Assembly: GCF_003589595.1 (NCBI RefSeq)
Contig: NW_020654422.1
Coordinates: 11,128,358 to 11,192,357 of the forward strand
Source of the DNA: Hyposmocoma kahamanoa
Lineage: Eukaryota; Arthropoda; Insecta; Lepidoptera; Cosmopterigidae
Length of the DNA: 64,000 nt
Direction of reading: 5' to 3'
This document shows, one piece after another, positions 46,930 through 59,164 of the stretch (position 1 is the first letter of the stretch; each line of letters starts with the position of its first letter). Both the position numbers and the translations under genes were made by a program. The notes below the pieces were generated by a model, which was not told where the DNA came from, made no database searches, and worked only from the letters and a program-made list of their open reading frames with translations.

Positions 46930-48343
46930 TTATTTTCGAACTCTAGAAGTTAGCGCCACTATATGCTGTTTGAAATTGAAATGTTGGTCAATTATGACAC
47001 CTAAATATTTTATATTGCTTGTGCTGTCCAGTTTTGAGCAAGTACAGAGGCATCCAAGAGATCGAGGGCCAACACAATTGTGAACTACGATTGAGTAAGC
47101 ATTCTCAACAGGTTGTAAGGAAATATTGTAGGAGAAAGTGATGTATTTAGTTTTGGTAGTATTAAGTGTCAGGGCATTTGCTCTAAGCCAGTCGGTTACC
47201 GAGTTAAAACCAAATTGAGCTTGTGTAAAGATTTCATTCCAACTTGGGGCACTGAATAATAGGACTGTGTCATCAGCGTAAGATATGATCTTGCGACCAG
47301 AGAGGGGGAGAGCGCATAGTTGATTAATATAGACAAGGAATAAGATAGTCCCTATGACGCTTCCTTGGGGAACACCATATTCAACCGGTAATTCAGCACT
47401 CGTTATTTTGTCAATAGTTACGCGCTGTTTTCTGTCAGAAAGATAGTCCTGTAAAAGTTTGAGCTGTATTCCTCTAATTCCAAGTGCTTCTAACTTGTTT
47501 AAAAGTATTGGTATGTTTACAGTGTCGAAGGCTTTTGCGAGGTCAAGGAATATAGCCAAACATTTATTCCTCAAGTCCAAATTTCTTACGATGTATTCCG
47601 TCAGTTCATCGACTGCGTCGTTTGTCGATAGTCCTTGTCTGAACCCAAATTGGGACGTCGAGAGAAGTTTCTTCGTTTCTAAATAGTTAACAAGCCTTTT
47701 GTAAATGATTTTTTCTAGTAGTTTACAGAGAGATGGTAATATGGCAATTGGTCGGTAATTGTTAATATTGCTCTTATCACCGCTTTTGTAAATAAGTTTT
47801 ACAAGGGCTGTTTTAAATATGTAAATCAGGGGTGAAATTAAATGTAATCTATTTTGTTTAATGAAAGAACAAGGTATTTTGTCAATTCCTGTCGCACAGT
47901 CATTTCTTAAAGTCATAATAATATTTTCAATTTCGAGTTCGTCAGTGTTGTTTAAGACAAACGAGTGCAGTTGTGAGGCGCGTGACGAGGTCATGGTTGT
48001 AGTTGAAAGCGAAAGGTTTATTTCCGCTTTTTCAGCTAAAAGTTTTCCTACACTAGTAAAGAATTCATTTGCTGCGTTAACAGTATGCACTGGATTGTCT
48101 GCATTTACAATTAATTGTTGAGCGGACGATTTCGAGTTAGTCATGTTCGTGATATTTTTGATGACTTTCCATAATCTTTTTTTATCATGACCTGCATTAA
48201 TTATTTGCAACTTTTCATATTGACGTTTCAATTTCTTTAATAAATTGTTACAAAAATTTCTGTATCTATAATAAGTAATTTTAAATATTGCATTATCCGG
48301 AAACTGAACAAATTTTTTGTGTAATTTATCTCTATTTTTAATG
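46930..48343 (-). pseudogene. LINE ORF2 reverse transcriptase, largely open
   Basis: An open frame of over 430 codons begins without a start (KLHKKFVQFPDNAIFKITYY) and contains all main RT motifs: LVKLIYKSGDKSNINNYRPI, SQFGFRQGLSTNDAVDELTE, AIFLDLAKAFDTVNIPILLN, VEYGVPQGSVIGTILFLVYI and KIISYADDTVLLFS. The catalytic YADD is intact. The frame ends near 46930, after which the C-terminus is frameshifted. It is the best-preserved LINE domain in the window, copying its RNA into DNA at a nicked target when whole. The 5' truncation is typical of incomplete reverse transcription. Confidence 0.88.
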
Positions 48344-48985
48344 TGCTCGATTGCTGCTTTGTTTCGTCACCTGTTACTATGTCCCACGCCAAATTTGACA
48401 CCCCTTCGTTGAATCTGGTAAGCAAGGTATTGCACCAAGTGACGCGCTCCGTTTTTTGAGCCTCAGTCAAATTGTATTGGATACCCGAGAGCACAGCTTT
48501 TTCACACCCAAATGTTTGTGTAGTATTTACTGTATTTGACTCATGCCTATGCCTAAAGATAGCCGAATCTCATGGTATGTCACATGTCTGTCTGTTTTGA
48601 TCATACGGCGCACAACATCGATGTTTTTGTAGTTACAGTAGTGGACGGGCGACCATCACGAAATTCGTCACTGAGATTCACACGACCGCATTTGAATTCT
48701 GCAAACCACGTATAAATAGTCGCCTTGCATGTCGCTTCATCGCCAAAAGTAGATTGAAGCCGAGCGAAGCTCCGCTGAGCTGTTCCATTACACTTAAAGT
48801 CGTAGTAAAATCCATGGTGATGTAGACAACCAATTTCTAAATTGATACCACAATGTAAAAACAAGTGTCAGTTAGATGAAACAAACTGTATTCTACAGCC
48901 AAAGAGTTCTATTTTCAAATTTTGTAATTACTTTTTAAATATTGTTTGTGTAAGTGGCCAGTTTCGGAAACTTATAGTGCGCCCT
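48344..48985 (-). pseudogene. mariner 5' half
   Basis: The right terminus ACTTATAGTGCGCCCT ends at 48985. Minus-strand pieces read GTAQRSFARLQSTFGDEATC and TIYTWFAEFKCGRVNLSDEF (DNA-binding region), then VTWCNTLLTRFNEGVSNLAW and DIVTGDETKQQSS (first Asp). The WIYSYDP-type residues expected after GDET are deleted and a large central part is missing. With 45482-46036 it makes one element split by the LINE. Confidence 0.85.
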
Positions 48986-48989
48986 ATGT

Positions 48990-49760
48990 ACTGGTCAAAG
49001 TTAACAATAAAACAACAGTTTTATTCTTAACTTTACACATCCCACATCTCTAAAACATCAGCAGCTATGTTGAAGATAGCTGAATATTGCACAAATACGC
49101 CTTAAGTAATTTTTGAAAAGTAAAACGAAAAAATTAAAATAGATCATACACTAACTTCTTATGTGATAGTCTACAAAAACTGTAATAACTGTATTTTATA
49201 AGAATAATATAAGAGTCTACTCTGTGCGCATTCATAATGTGAACATGCATCTTAAATTATTTTAGTTTTTCGTCGTATTTCAGTATTATATAATTTACGT
49301 ATACGTAAAATTTTACTAAAACGAAATCGCGGGCAACAGCTTGTAGCAAATATTTGAATAATGCATATTTTGCATGTCAACTATGGCATAATAGAATAAG
49401 CTGGATTTATTTGTAATAACATCATCACCCGCAAATAAATTAATTGATTAACTTCAAATAAATTTGAATTGTTTTTAATCTGGGGACTAGGGAATTTTCG
49501 GAACTAGGACAGAAAACAAACTAGGGGTAAGTCGTTTAATTTTTAATAGTAATATTGGTAAGTGTTGTTTTCGACAGAGTCCCGGTTAATATGGAATATT
49601 ATACAATATTCAAATATACTACACTGCTAAAAGCTTGGTATAGCCAAACGGTTAGCAACGGGTAAACTATTTTAAACGCCGTTGCTAATAACGTCGAGCA
49701 TATTTTCCAGCAAAAAAAATTATAGTTTGAATTATTAGTGGCCCACTTGTTAACTAATTA
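48990..49760. other. No gene recognised
   Basis: AT-rich sequence without assignable features. Confidence 0.4.
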
Positions 49761-49765
49761 ACTTT

Positions 49766-49920
49766 GGCGACCTCAGTGGCCTGGTGGTTAGTACGTGGGT
49801 CCCGTGTTCAATTTCCAGTAAGACCAATTTCGGGAATTTTTTTTCTGGTTCTGATTTGAGTATTATGCTAGCCATATTAGCCACGCCCGGGAGTGAATAT
49901 CATTGTTTTAAAACTCATAG
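49766..49920 (+). mobile_element. tRNA-derived SINE S3
   Basis: TGGCCTGGTGGTTAGTACG (A box), GTGTTCAATTTCC (degenerate B box), then a body GGGAATTTTTTTTCTGGTTC and GCCACGCCCGGGAG. It is distinct from S1, S2 and S4. Confidence 0.6.
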
Positions 49921-50850
49921 TACAACAAACTTATTAGTATGAGACCAGGCAGGTAATTGGTGACAAATTCAACAACCAGACAACGATGTCTGGCATGTTA
50001 TTTTTATTACTAAATTCGTCGGCTTCTTGTACGACAAAAGACTTTACGACCGATACGTAGAGGCGCGCGAAATGTAGAGGCATAATAATAATACTTTTTT
50101 TATGTATAAATCATTGTCCCTATGAACTGCGTTCAATTCATTGTGATGTTTCAGTTCTATGACTATCAGCAACGTAGTAGCCTTCACAGTCTCAAGCCCT
50201 TATTTTGTGAAAACATTTTGTTTTAAAATATGATCTAACCCTTACACGCCATTGGTTGACAAGATCGATTCAGCTGCGGGTGATTACTACTACGACTGTA
50301 GTTGCCTGTGCACAAAAAATACCCTTAGGGTAGCAGGTAATGTGTCAACTTGATGATAATGCTGACTTTTCACATTTTGCGTACTTTTGATAATTCGATA
50401 ATCAATCAATTCTGAATAAAAAATTTATGTAAATATTTACAATAACACCAACATTTTTATTAGTCAACATTACAAACAAGAAACTATATTATTGCACTTT
50501 CAAGCGATTAGTAATTTATTCGATATTATAAAATAAAATGTTATGGAATACGTCAGACAGAGAACTGTTGAATAAAAAGACAAATAGAAAATATTAAGGG
50601 CCATATTTCAGTATTTCATTCTGTAGCGAAAATTTCACCTGCCTAAACGAGTTTTCTCTATTATTGGCAATAGATTGTTTTATAACAAGGGAAGAGTTTG
50701 ATTATCTTAAGAATTTAGCATAAAATAAGGAGAAAAATATGTTTTCGTCAAGTTCTTACCTTAAGTTTACTCTGCATAATTTTACAAGATGCCGCTATTT
50801 GGTGAATTTGTGGTCAAATTTTGAAAGTGAAGGAATTCTCGGCGGTATTA
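49921..50850. other. No gene recognised
   Basis: No supported frame or repeat. Confidence 0.4.
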
Positions 50851-50859
50851 TGTGCACCT

Positions 50860-51112
50860 CATTACTTACTGTCCGAACTTATAGGGCGTTAAAATCGTAT
50901 ACAGAGCGTCATTCACGCTTTAGTCTTCGTTTGTTCGACTGTCAGCGAAGCAAGCAAAATTAGACAGTACTGCGATGATATTACAATTTAAATTCAACGT
51001 TTTAGCTTTTTCATATTCCTTTACATGTCACTACGTTTAAATAGGTTGACTTGGGACATTTTTTTCGTGGTTTTTGCATTAGACCCGTCGTCCATTTATT
51101 TGTAAGTCAATG
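50860..51112. mobile_element. MITE family M1, copy 3
   Basis: CATTACTTAC at the left and GTAAGTCAATG at the right are flanked by a perfect 8-bp duplication, GTGCACCT (50852-50859 and 51113-51120). About 35 bp next to the left terminus are missing compared with copy 2, but the internal AAGCAAGCAAAATTAGAC segment is kept. Confidence 0.85.
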
Positions 51113-51120
51113 GTGCACCT

Positions 51121-51537
51121 GATTAAAGTTGCGACTATAGGGTGTTCTTACTGGAGGGTTTTTTTAAATTAAACGTCGACTTCTATTACGGTGCTCTTAG
51201 CACGGTAAAACAGGCTGTTTTTACAAATTCATTTACGTACGAAAAGCTCATGTAAGTAAGGTAGAAATAGAAGTTATATTGTGATATAGATAGATACTGT
51301 GAGGTTACTCGATTTCTAAGATCAAGGTATAAATTACGGACACTTAGTTTTAGTGTGATTTGATGGTGAAGTCGGTAACAGTAGAACATTTCTGTGTAGA
51401 TAATAAAGAATAGGTACCTTCGGAAAAGCATAACGCTTTTAATAGAGACATTATGTATGCCATTGTTTACACGAAGGAATAATAAAATAATAAATAATAA
51501 TAAATAAAAATATTTATTTGGAACAATAACAAGATGT
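51121..51537. other. No gene recognised
   Basis: AT-rich sequence between MITE copy 3 and the retrotransposon, ending in an (AATA)n run. Confidence 0.4.
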
Positions 51538-51541
51538 ACAT

Positions 51542-51742
51542 TCTCATATTATTGAAAAGGATGGACGTAGATGGTAGACTGAAATACGTTGATTTAAAGA
51601 GACATGTTTATTGTTCGGTCTCCAGAATATAAGTGAGTAAATAATACAATATAAAATAAAATGTAAACTTAAATGCTAACCAAGCAATACGCACCACATG
51701 TTGCAGTTAGACTATAAATATAGTCTATCTATATATACTACG
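51542..51742 (-). repeat. 3' LTR
   Basis: Shares TCTCATATTATT to the CTATCTATA/CTAC end with the other LTR. In element orientation it begins CGTAGT, where the 5' LTR has TGTAGT, and ends ATGAGA. Confidence 0.88.
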
Positions 51743-51862
51743 TTTTAGGGTTTTCCAGAGAAAAAAATGTGTTGCGTGTTACTTGTTAAAACACATTTTT
51801 TTTTAAACTTAATTACAGGAAATTCTTAAGAATTACTTAACAGTCCAACAAAAGTTTACTAA

Positions 51863-52828
51863 TTAATTTACAAACAACTTAGTATTATTCTTATGTGTTA
51901 TATATTCTTTGCCATCTTTCAAAATTTTTACATTTGGTGACAAATATTCAATAACAATATATGGTCTTAAATAAATGTTATCTAATTTACTCCCTACTTG
52001 GTTTTTCAACAAAATGAAATCATCTTTCTTATATTTTACAGTATTTATATGTTTATCGTAATTTATCTTTCTTAAACTTTTCCCGTCTAATAAATTATTT
52101 CTAGCGTCGGCCTGTGTTCGTTGTAACCTGTATCTTAGTTGTAAAGGATAAGCATCAGTATTATATAAAGGTTCTACATCAGAACACAACAAATTGTTTG
52201 GCAGATTACAAAGTTTTCCAAACACTAGTTCGTATGGAGTGTATTGTGTCTCGGTATGCACGGTTGTATTATATGAAAAACACCAAAATGGTAGCCAAGT
52301 GCTCCAGTCACTCGAATTATTACTACACTGTATCCTAAGAAACGCTCCTAAACTTTTATGTGTGTTCTCTAACGAACCTATAGTTACGTGGTGATACGCG
52401 GTCGAGTGAAGTTTGTTAATTTTTAATAATTCACATACTTCAACCATAAATGACGACATGAACTCTGTGTCTTGGTCCGTAATTATCTCTTTTGGGATAC
52501 CATATCTCAATATAAAATTATTTACAAACAAACTAGCAACTGACACTGTATCCTTTTTTTCTAGCGGATACGCTTCTACATATTTAGTAAAGTTACATTG
52601 CAGAGTTAAAATATATTTACTATTATAATTATCAATATCTAAAGGTTCCATTAAATCTAAACTAACCCTTTCAAACGCTGTACTAGGAATAGTTGTAATA
52701 ACCATCGGTTCCCTAGTATGCCTGTTCGAGTGTTTCTGAATTTGACAACTCTTGCATTTTCTTACGAATTCCGTGACGTCATTAGTAATTCCTGGCCAGT
52801 AGTAATATTTCTTAATATTATTCAGCAT
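51863..52828 (-). pseudogene. Integrase
   Basis: The zinc-binding part straddles a frame change at 52825 (SGHAG on one side, CKSCQIQKH on the other). The core has VSLDLMEPL (first Asp), EIITDQDTEFMSS (second Asp) and GSLENTHKSLGAFL (Glu), so the DDE triad survives. The C-terminal part includes PYELVFGKLCNLP and KKDDFILLKN and ends at 51863. The enzyme joins the cDNA to host DNA. TDQDTE and ENTH deviate from the usual TDQGTE and ERTH. Confidence 0.88.
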
Positions 52829-53830
52829 CCAATTACCCCCGCGTGGCCACTGGTGGGTAATAGATGAAAGTCATTCAATATTACAATTTTAGTATCTTTT
52901 TCTGTTACTGTTACTACGTCATTCAATACTAATACCTTAGGAAAATCACTTAGCGTATTAATTTCCTTTAAAAATATATTTATAAAATCTTTATCACATT
53001 TTCTTTTTATAATAACGAGCTCGTTTAATTTTATTTTTTTACAAAAATCTTGTAATTCTCTCGCTAACACACTTACGGTAGATAACGATCGAGACATTAC
53101 ATAAATAGCCGATTTATCGGGCACAAAAACAAAAGAACCATTTTTACTATACAAGTTCTGTAAATTCACTATCTGCTTCAATGCAGTCTTATTTGCGCTT
53201 AATATTAGTTCTACGCTGTCAGTCGGTCGTTTGAGAATTTCCACTACTTTAGATTGATCAAGCCTAGAAGCGGTGTGATTCTCACGTGTCAAGTCAATAA
53301 TATTGTCATTATTAAGTTTTCGAGCTTGTGCTCTTGTCATGACCGATACAACATGCTCATGCATATCTTTCAATTCCTTAGACTTCATCGGCATGCGGCT
53401 CAATGCATCTGCAGCTGCGTTGTGCAGTCCCGGAATATAACTGATATCAAAATCATACTCTTCCAAATAGAGTCTAAACTTTGTTAAACGGTTTGATGGA
53501 TCGGTCATATTAAATAAATAAATGAAAGGCCTGTGGTCAGTTTTTATTTGAAACTTCTTGCCATACAAATAGGGCCTAGAATGACGCACAGCCCACACAA
53601 TAGCCAGTAGTTCGAGTTCGATGACTGGGTATCGTGTTTCAGTTGGTCTTAGATTACGACTTGCGTACGCTACTACCTTGCCATTACTATTAGACAAAAC
53701 GGCGCCTAAACCTAGCTTTGATGCGTCTGTTTGTAAAACAAATGTATTACCTTCTGAGAAGTCTGGATAATCTAAGATGGTAGGACTAAGTAGGATTTCT
53801 TTAAGTTTTTGGAAAGCCTTTTCACATTCA
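52822..53830 (-). pseudogene. RNase H and integrase N-terminal linker
   Basis: QTDASKLGLGAVL (first Asp) lies upstream of 53697, then VAYASRNLRPTETRYPVIEL, ELLAIVWAVRHSRPYLYGKK and IKTDHRPFIYLF (Glu and Asp), ending with GLHNAAADALSRM. The linker to the integrase follows. The frame is joined upstream to the RT through an in-frame TGA near 53830. The domain removes the RNA strand during cDNA synthesis. Confidence 0.88.
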
Positions 53831-54702
53831 GTTCACCAGTTAAAAGAGACATTTTTCTTACATAATGCATTAAGTGGATGTGCTATTTCCGCGAAATTAG
53901 GTATAAATCTCCTGTAATAGTTAGCAAACGCTACAAATCGTTTAATATCATCTACACATGTTGGAACAGGATATTTCTGTAAAACATCTATTTTCGATGG
54001 GTCGGGAAAAATTCCATCTGAAGTTATTTTGTGGCCTAAATAAATAAATTCTTTTTGCAAAAATTCACACTTTCATGGGTTTAATTTCAAGTTAACTTGT
54101 CTAAATCTTTCCAGTACTTTAACTAAATTTTTGTTATGGGTTTCAAGACTATTACCAACTACAATACAGTCATCTAAATAAATTAGACATGCCTGATAGT
54201 TCAAACCCGTCATGGCTATAGTCATCAGTCGTGTGAAAGAAATAGGAGATGTTTTTAATCTCATCGGGCATCTCTTCATTTGATATTGTTTGTCAGTTGT
54301 AAAAGCTGTATATTTCCTAGATTGTTTTTCTAAGGACAACTGATAATAACCTTGTGATAAATCTAATTTAGAGAAATATACATTATTTGTCAAAGAATCT
54401 AAAATGTCAGTTATATTCGGTAAAGGGAATTTATCGTCCTGTATTACGTTGTTTAAGTGACAATAATCCACAACTAATCTCCATTTTTTTTCTCCTGATC
54501 TATCTGTCTTTTTGGGAACTAACAAAACTGGACTTGACCATTCTGATGTGGTTCCCTCAATAATATCATTCTTTAGCCTATCGTCTACTTGTTTCTGTAT
54601 TTCACCTTTAAGTGCCTTCGGTAGCCTATAAGGCTTGGTATATACTGGTAAATTATTGTCTTTTAATTTTATGGAATGTTCATATAAGTTGATAGTAGAC
54701 AA
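53831..54702 (-). pseudogene. Reverse transcriptase
   Basis: YTKPYRLPKALKGEIQKQVD opens the domain. It continues with SSPVLLVPKKT, WRLVVDYCHLN, FSKLDLSQGYYQLSLEK (catalytic Asp) and CLIYLDDCIVVG (YLDD intact), then the thumb KRFVAFANYYRRFIPNFAEI. TGA stops interrupt it at about 54071 and 53830. VDYCHLN and CPMRLKTSP differ from the usual VDYRKLN and MPFGLKTSP. A 4-bp TTTA repeat near 54715 shifts the frame from the protease. Confidence 0.9.
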
Positions 54703-54762
54703 TGTATCGCCTGGTAAATAAATGAAAGACGTCGGCGTATTTATTTATTTGTATTTATTTTA

Positions 54763-55488
54763 TTAATAAGAAGGCAAGTCAAGTAAATTAAAAAGTTGTC
54801 TGATTCTATCTGGCGATATCTTCTCATCATCAAATTGGTATACGTTATAATAGTTTAAACTATGAATATCTACATCTTTAATATCTACTCTGACTGGTTT
54901 GTCAGTCGTATTGAGCATGCGAATTGGAATAAGTCCATACTTTGGTTTCACAATTACTCCCGCTGTGTACACACCTTTATGTACTTGTTTTGCTAAGACA
55001 ACGCATTCACTGATGTGTGCCGTAGGTACGTGTCGAATTACTTCACATCGTGGAGGATTTATTATTTGATTTTTATCAAACTGAACAGTTACGTAGTGGT
55101 CCTGGTTTGCCAAACTCAAGGTACCATATTTGTAACTCAACACTGCGTTATACTTTTGGAAAAAATCTTGGCCGAGTATCCCGTCTGCGGCGCAAGCTAA
55201 GTTCTTGAAAACATAGAACTTTTGTTTAAAAATTACCCCTTCCAGTTTTATATCTAAGTAAATATAACCTTCTGATTCTAAATTACCACTTATCCCCTTA
55301 ATTAAAATACTATCTTTCCTAATCAACTTAAGTAACTCAATATTATGTGCTAGTCGTTCATATTTTATTACGCATAAGCTGGCTCTACTATCAATTAACA
55401 AGTTCAATTTCTCATTATTTCCTAAATATGACATTACTGTAAAGAAATTATTATAACTAAAAATATTATGAGTGCACTGTTTAGGCAC
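54763..55488 (-). pseudogene. Aspartic protease region
   Basis: NLLIDSRASLCVIKYERL occupies the place of the D-T/S-G-A catalytic motif, with Arg in place of the invariant Gly. GILGQDFFQKYNAVLSYKYG is the second conserved element. The enzyme cleaves the gag-pol polyprotein; a DSR motif should be inactive. Stops and indels at 54703-54762 separate it from the RT. Confidence 0.8.
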
Positions 55489-55828
55489 GAAAAAATTTGC
55501 TATTCTCAGTATTTCGCAAACCTTCCTGAGTCACTATCTCATGCACGTTATGCTGAACCCGTGAAAAGTGAGCGCGGCCACCGCGTGACTGCTGACGCGA
55601 GTCACGTGTGTCTTTACTTCTATGCCTGGAATTTACAAAGGTACTTCTTTGACCTTCGTTACCATGATTTCCATGATTTCTATTATAATTGTTTGCATTA
55701 TTTTTATATTTTGAATTCTTGTGACCGTTATGGTAACTGGAAGTATTTGTTATTTGTTGGCCATAAGAACTGCGTTTGTAAGAGCCTTGTGAAAATCCGC
55801 GATTATAGGCAATCGGCCTAAACTGCAT
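55481..55828 (-). pseudogene. gag nucleocapsid-like basic domain
   Basis: Rich in Asn, Gly, Ser, Arg and Tyr (YNRGFSQGSYKRSSYGQQ, NNANNYNRNHGNHGNEGQ) with no CCHC zinc knuckle, as in the gypsy/errantivirus group. It overlaps the protease frame by a few bases, consistent with frameshift expression. Probably binds the genomic RNA. Confidence 0.75.
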
Positions 55829-56770
55829 AACCTGCTTTCAACGACCATAAAATAAATGTTATCATGTTTATGGTATCCATGATGACGAATAAAATGATTT
55901 GATTAGATTTGATTTGATTTGATTTGCTCTGACTGCTGTGACGACATTATACTTTCATCAACAGCTAGGTACAACAACAGCCGTAATAGCTTCGGGAAGC
56001 GATGTGAGCTGCCGTGAAGCTACAATGGTGCTCAACCTTGAGTCGGAGAGCCCATCTGCGAGTCGTTTGATCGCAGTTTTCTCGTTAAGAGGACGCAATA
56101 TGTCAAATTTAGCGCTATCCCCATCGGACTGAGCTAATGTCAAATTTACAAACAACTCCTCTAGCTCCGTCCCAAATGCCTCTATCGATCTACGCCCCTG
56201 TTTTGCTCTGAAAAGCTGTGTTTGTAAAGCTTTTGTTGATTTTTTAGGCAACAAAAACTTTCTAATATCCTGTACTAAATCTTTCACAGTAGTGTACGTG
56301 CTTTTTAACCTTAATTTAGCACTAGGTGATAGTCGAGTTTTTAATACAAATTCGATCAATTGACTCTGTGTACTGTCATTTATTAAAGAACTGTATAATA
56401 AAATGCTATCAATTAATTGTTTAGTAACGAGATCTTGACCATTCGTCACAGGTAACAGGGAAATGGCGGTTTTTATATCAAACTAACTCGCCATTGTTGT
56501 TTGAGTCCCTGAATCTACGTGAGCTAATAATAATTTAATTTTCTTATAATTAAATGTTGAAAATATTGAAAAGCTTCTGAGCTTGGCTTTTGTTCGTCGA
56601 CCTCTTTATTTAATTGAGACACGATATCTTCCAAACGTTCATAATAGCTAGTAGCTTCTTCTAATTTCTTATAAGCACTATATTTTTTTACGTCTCTCTG
56701 GACCGATTTTACACAAATATTCTCTTAAATAATCCAACTTAATATGAATCTCCTTTAATTGCTCAAACAT
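55829..56770 (-). pseudogene. gag capsid region
   Basis: ATG at 56770 opens MFEQLKEIHIKLDYLREYL, which soon hits a stop and continues in another frame as KKLEEATSYYERLEDIVSQL (coiled coil). The capsid part at 55958-56449 reads VTKQLIDSILLYSSLIND, KLRLKSTYTTVKDLVQDIRK and FGTELEELFVNLTLA. A GATTT repeat at 55895-55925 and frame changes separate it from the nucleocapsid part. Confidence 0.78.
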
Positions 56771-57364
56771 ACTTAAAATTAAACTCGACTTTGTATACCT
56801 ACTACATACCTACAAAATAATAAAAGAATATTCTAACTTACATTATAACATAATTCACTCCGGACGTATGTTGAACCGCACGAAAGTAAAGATGACTCAT
56901 GAAGACGCTTGACGTGGTCCTTGCCGACTCCGTGGTTGATGACACGATGCGCTTCGTCGTAGTGCTGCATGCCGCATCACTGATGGTTGGGCCGGGCTAT
57001 ACCCAGGACTCCGTGGGCCGGGATTACCCTGGACACCGCTGCTACATGGGCCGGGCTTATACCCTGGACTCCGTGGGCCGGGATTACCCTGGACACCGCG
57101 CGTACGCTTCTTTCTTCTTCCTTGCAGTCTTCTATAACGTTAACTCTTCTTTTTTTTTTTTCATTTTAATCCTCTGTAATGTTTCTTCTATAATTTTTCT
57201 TTCATGATTTTTCTTCTATAATTTGTCTTCTATTCTTTTCTTCTATAATCTATTTTTCAATATAATTTTGCTTCAATTAGTTTTAATAAATCTTAATTAA
57301 ATTTTCTGTCTTGAAATTCATTGTTATGTAGTTCAAATTTACTGTTCTTCACAAAAGATAAGTT
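56771..57364 (-). other. Retrotransposon leader
   Basis: Non-coding sequence between primer site and gag. It holds a two-unit tandem repeat at 56988-57105 (59 and 60 bp), each unit made of two TGGGCCGGG...GGAC half-repeats. Confidence 0.65.
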
Positions 57365-57382
57365 CGCTGGTATGGGTCGCCA
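57365..57382 (-). promoter_or_regulatory. Primer-binding site
   Basis: On the minus strand TGGCGACCCATACCAGCG starts directly after the 5' LTR. TGG pairs with the CCA end of a tRNA. The tRNA identity (Arg is one possibility) is not established. Confidence 0.7.
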
Positions 57383-57579
57383 TCTCATATTATTAAAAAG
57401 GATGGACGTAGATGGTAGAGTGAAATACGTTGATTTAAAGAGACATGTTTATTGTTCGGTCTCCAGAATATAAGTGAGTAAATAATACAATATAAAATAA
57501 AATGTAAACTTAAATGCTAACCAAGCAATACGCACCACATGTTGCAGTTAGACTATATATATAATCTATCTATACTACA
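57383..57579 (-). repeat. 5' LTR
   Basis: In element orientation begins TGTAGTATAG and ends ATGAGA, followed directly by the primer site. Promoter and polyadenylation signals should lie within it. Confidence 0.88.
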
Positions 57580-57677
57580 ACATGATAAATAAGATTGTGT
57601 TCGATAATGAATACATTAATAAGAAATTATACATTAATAATAACTGTGTTTTATGTGATACGAAGGATGCTTAAGTT

Positions 57678-57718
57678 TGTGTGTGTGCGTGCGTGCTTGT
57701 CTGTGTGTGTCTGTCTGT

Positions 57719-57779
<61 letters not shown>

Positions 57780-57832
57780 TGTGCGTGTTTGTGTGCGGGC
57801 GTGCGTGCTTGTGAATAAGCGTGCGTGCGTGT
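57678..57832. repeat. Compound (TG)n(TC)n microsatellite
   Basis: GTGTGTGCGTGCGTGC, then about 20 TC units (57721-57762), then GT runs and GTGCGTGC variants. Frames across it are artefacts. Confidence 0.95.
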
Positions 57833-57894
57833 GTAGGTTAAAATATTTACAGAATAACAAGTTTTTCTACATCATTATAATTGAGACTTAGAAG

Positions 57895-58240
57895 CTACTG
57901 CGAAACTTTGAGTTTTCATTCCCGATAAGGTAGAGGATAGATATTTAGTTCTTTATTAATTTCATTATAAAGTACAAATGGTGGACTAGTAATATAATTC
58001 TGTACCTCGTAGTTTCACGTACCTACTCTGTTCTTCGTTTATCCCTGAAAAGATTTGGATCATATTTGGTACTCATGTGTAAGTGCTTACGTACAGTAGC
58101 ACCCAAGCAATGTCCTAACCGAGTGCACTTTCCATAATGCATATAGATCTATTGTGGGGAACCTTATAGGTTTCGACGCCATAACCTTGAGAATCGCTCT
58201 TTGTACATACAAATTTTGCAGTCTGATTTCACATAACATT
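57895..58240 (-). pseudogene. LINE ORF2 C-terminal relic
   Basis: On the minus strand RLQNLYVQRAILKVMASKPI then RFPTIDLYALWKVHSVRTLL, and further on TSPPFVLYNEINKELNIYPL. The pattern QRA-LKV---KP--FPT--LY and LYN--NK is the usual C-terminus of this LINE class. Several stops. Confidence 0.7.
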
Positions 58241-58257
58241 TCCTTTATATTCACACA

Positions 58258-58396
58258 TTCGCTTTTACCTATTCTTAAAGTAATGCAGCCAAGGTAACAT
58301 AATAAACCTTGATAAGAAATTTTAAAAAATAGAAAGTTTTGTCATCTACTGAATAATACTCCTTATAAGATACGAGTTTGAGAAAGTAAGGTATCG
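58258..58396 (-). repeat. Dispersed repeat U1, copy 2
   Basis: Reverse complement of 18513-18650 over about 140 bp. It adjoins the LINE relic upstream in its orientation. Confidence 0.65.
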
Positions 58397-58447
58397 ACTT
58401 CGTACTCTTGTTTCAGACATTATTTTGAGCTTCAGCGTTTCATATTA

Positions 58448-58600
58448 TTATTTATTTATTTATTTAAACACTTTATTGTACCACAAAGTAACTTACAAAT
58501 TTTCAGAAACAATTTAAATATTTGTGTACAAAGGCGAGCTTATCCCATAAAGAGATTTCTTCCAACTAACCTTTGAAAATCGGAGAGGAAAGTTGGTTTT
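58448..58600 (-). repeat. LINE 3' UTR and tail
   Basis: (TTTA)n then CACTTTATTGTACCACAAAG and GTGTACAAAGGCGAGCTTAT, a layout typical of minus-strand LINE 3' ends in moths by recollection. Confidence 0.5.
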
Positions 58601-59160
58601 TATATCATATTATCATTATCATATTAATAAATGATTATTATTATTATATTGGCTTACATCGTTTATCTTGGAAAATTGTAGTACATGAATAACAAAGTAA
58701 CCGTTTACAGATAAATCGTAATGTAATATAAAAAAATCGTAAATAATATAAATAAATAGATAAATCGCGATGTCTGGTGTATAAAGATATTTCAGTTAAT
58801 TAAAGCGCCATCTTTTTATGGCATTGATAAATTATCTTCCTCCAGGCGTAACATTATACGAATTAAAAAATAACAATTAAGTCGCCAGCACACTATTATA
58901 TTAACTGTTTTAATTTAAGTTTCTAAAAATCACTCCTCTTCCAGAGTACTAAACATGACATTTTAATTTATTAAAAAAGGGAAAATTTTTCAATAGTCAA
59001 AATATTCTTCTACCTACCTACTTCATCCGAACAACAAATTACAAAGGGTGATGATTATTAAATGTTCATCGCTCAGTATGATTTGCCAACTTTTAGAAGA
59101 TAACACGAATTGTACTTTTTTAAGTTTATTAACTGTCACGATGTTTGATCACGATGTTCT
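58601..59160. other. No gene recognised
   Basis: AT-rich. Confidence 0.4.
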
Positions 59161-59164
59161 TCAA

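Larger units (their letters stand above)
46037..48343 (-). mobile_element. 5'-truncated non-LTR retrotransposon inside mariner
   Basis: The RT-bearing ORF, a short 3' UTR and a tail (GATAAGATAAAATAAATTT at its + strand left edge) fill the space between two halves of one mariner. Mariner sequence ends at GAAAGACCCA on the left and resumes at GCTCGATTGCTGCTTTG on the right. The endonuclease domain is absent. No clear target duplication is seen. Confidence 0.85.
51542..57579 (-). mobile_element. Ty3/gypsy LTR retrotransposon, near full length, defective
   Basis: Two LTRs of about 200 bp flank gag, protease, RT, RNase H and integrase in Ty3/gypsy order. The 4-bp duplication ACAT lies at 51538-51541 and 57580-57583. 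There is no env: only about 120 bp separate integrase from the 3' LTR. The LTRs differ by about five substitutions and one 4-bp indel, but the coding part has multiple stops and frameshifts. Confidence 0.92.
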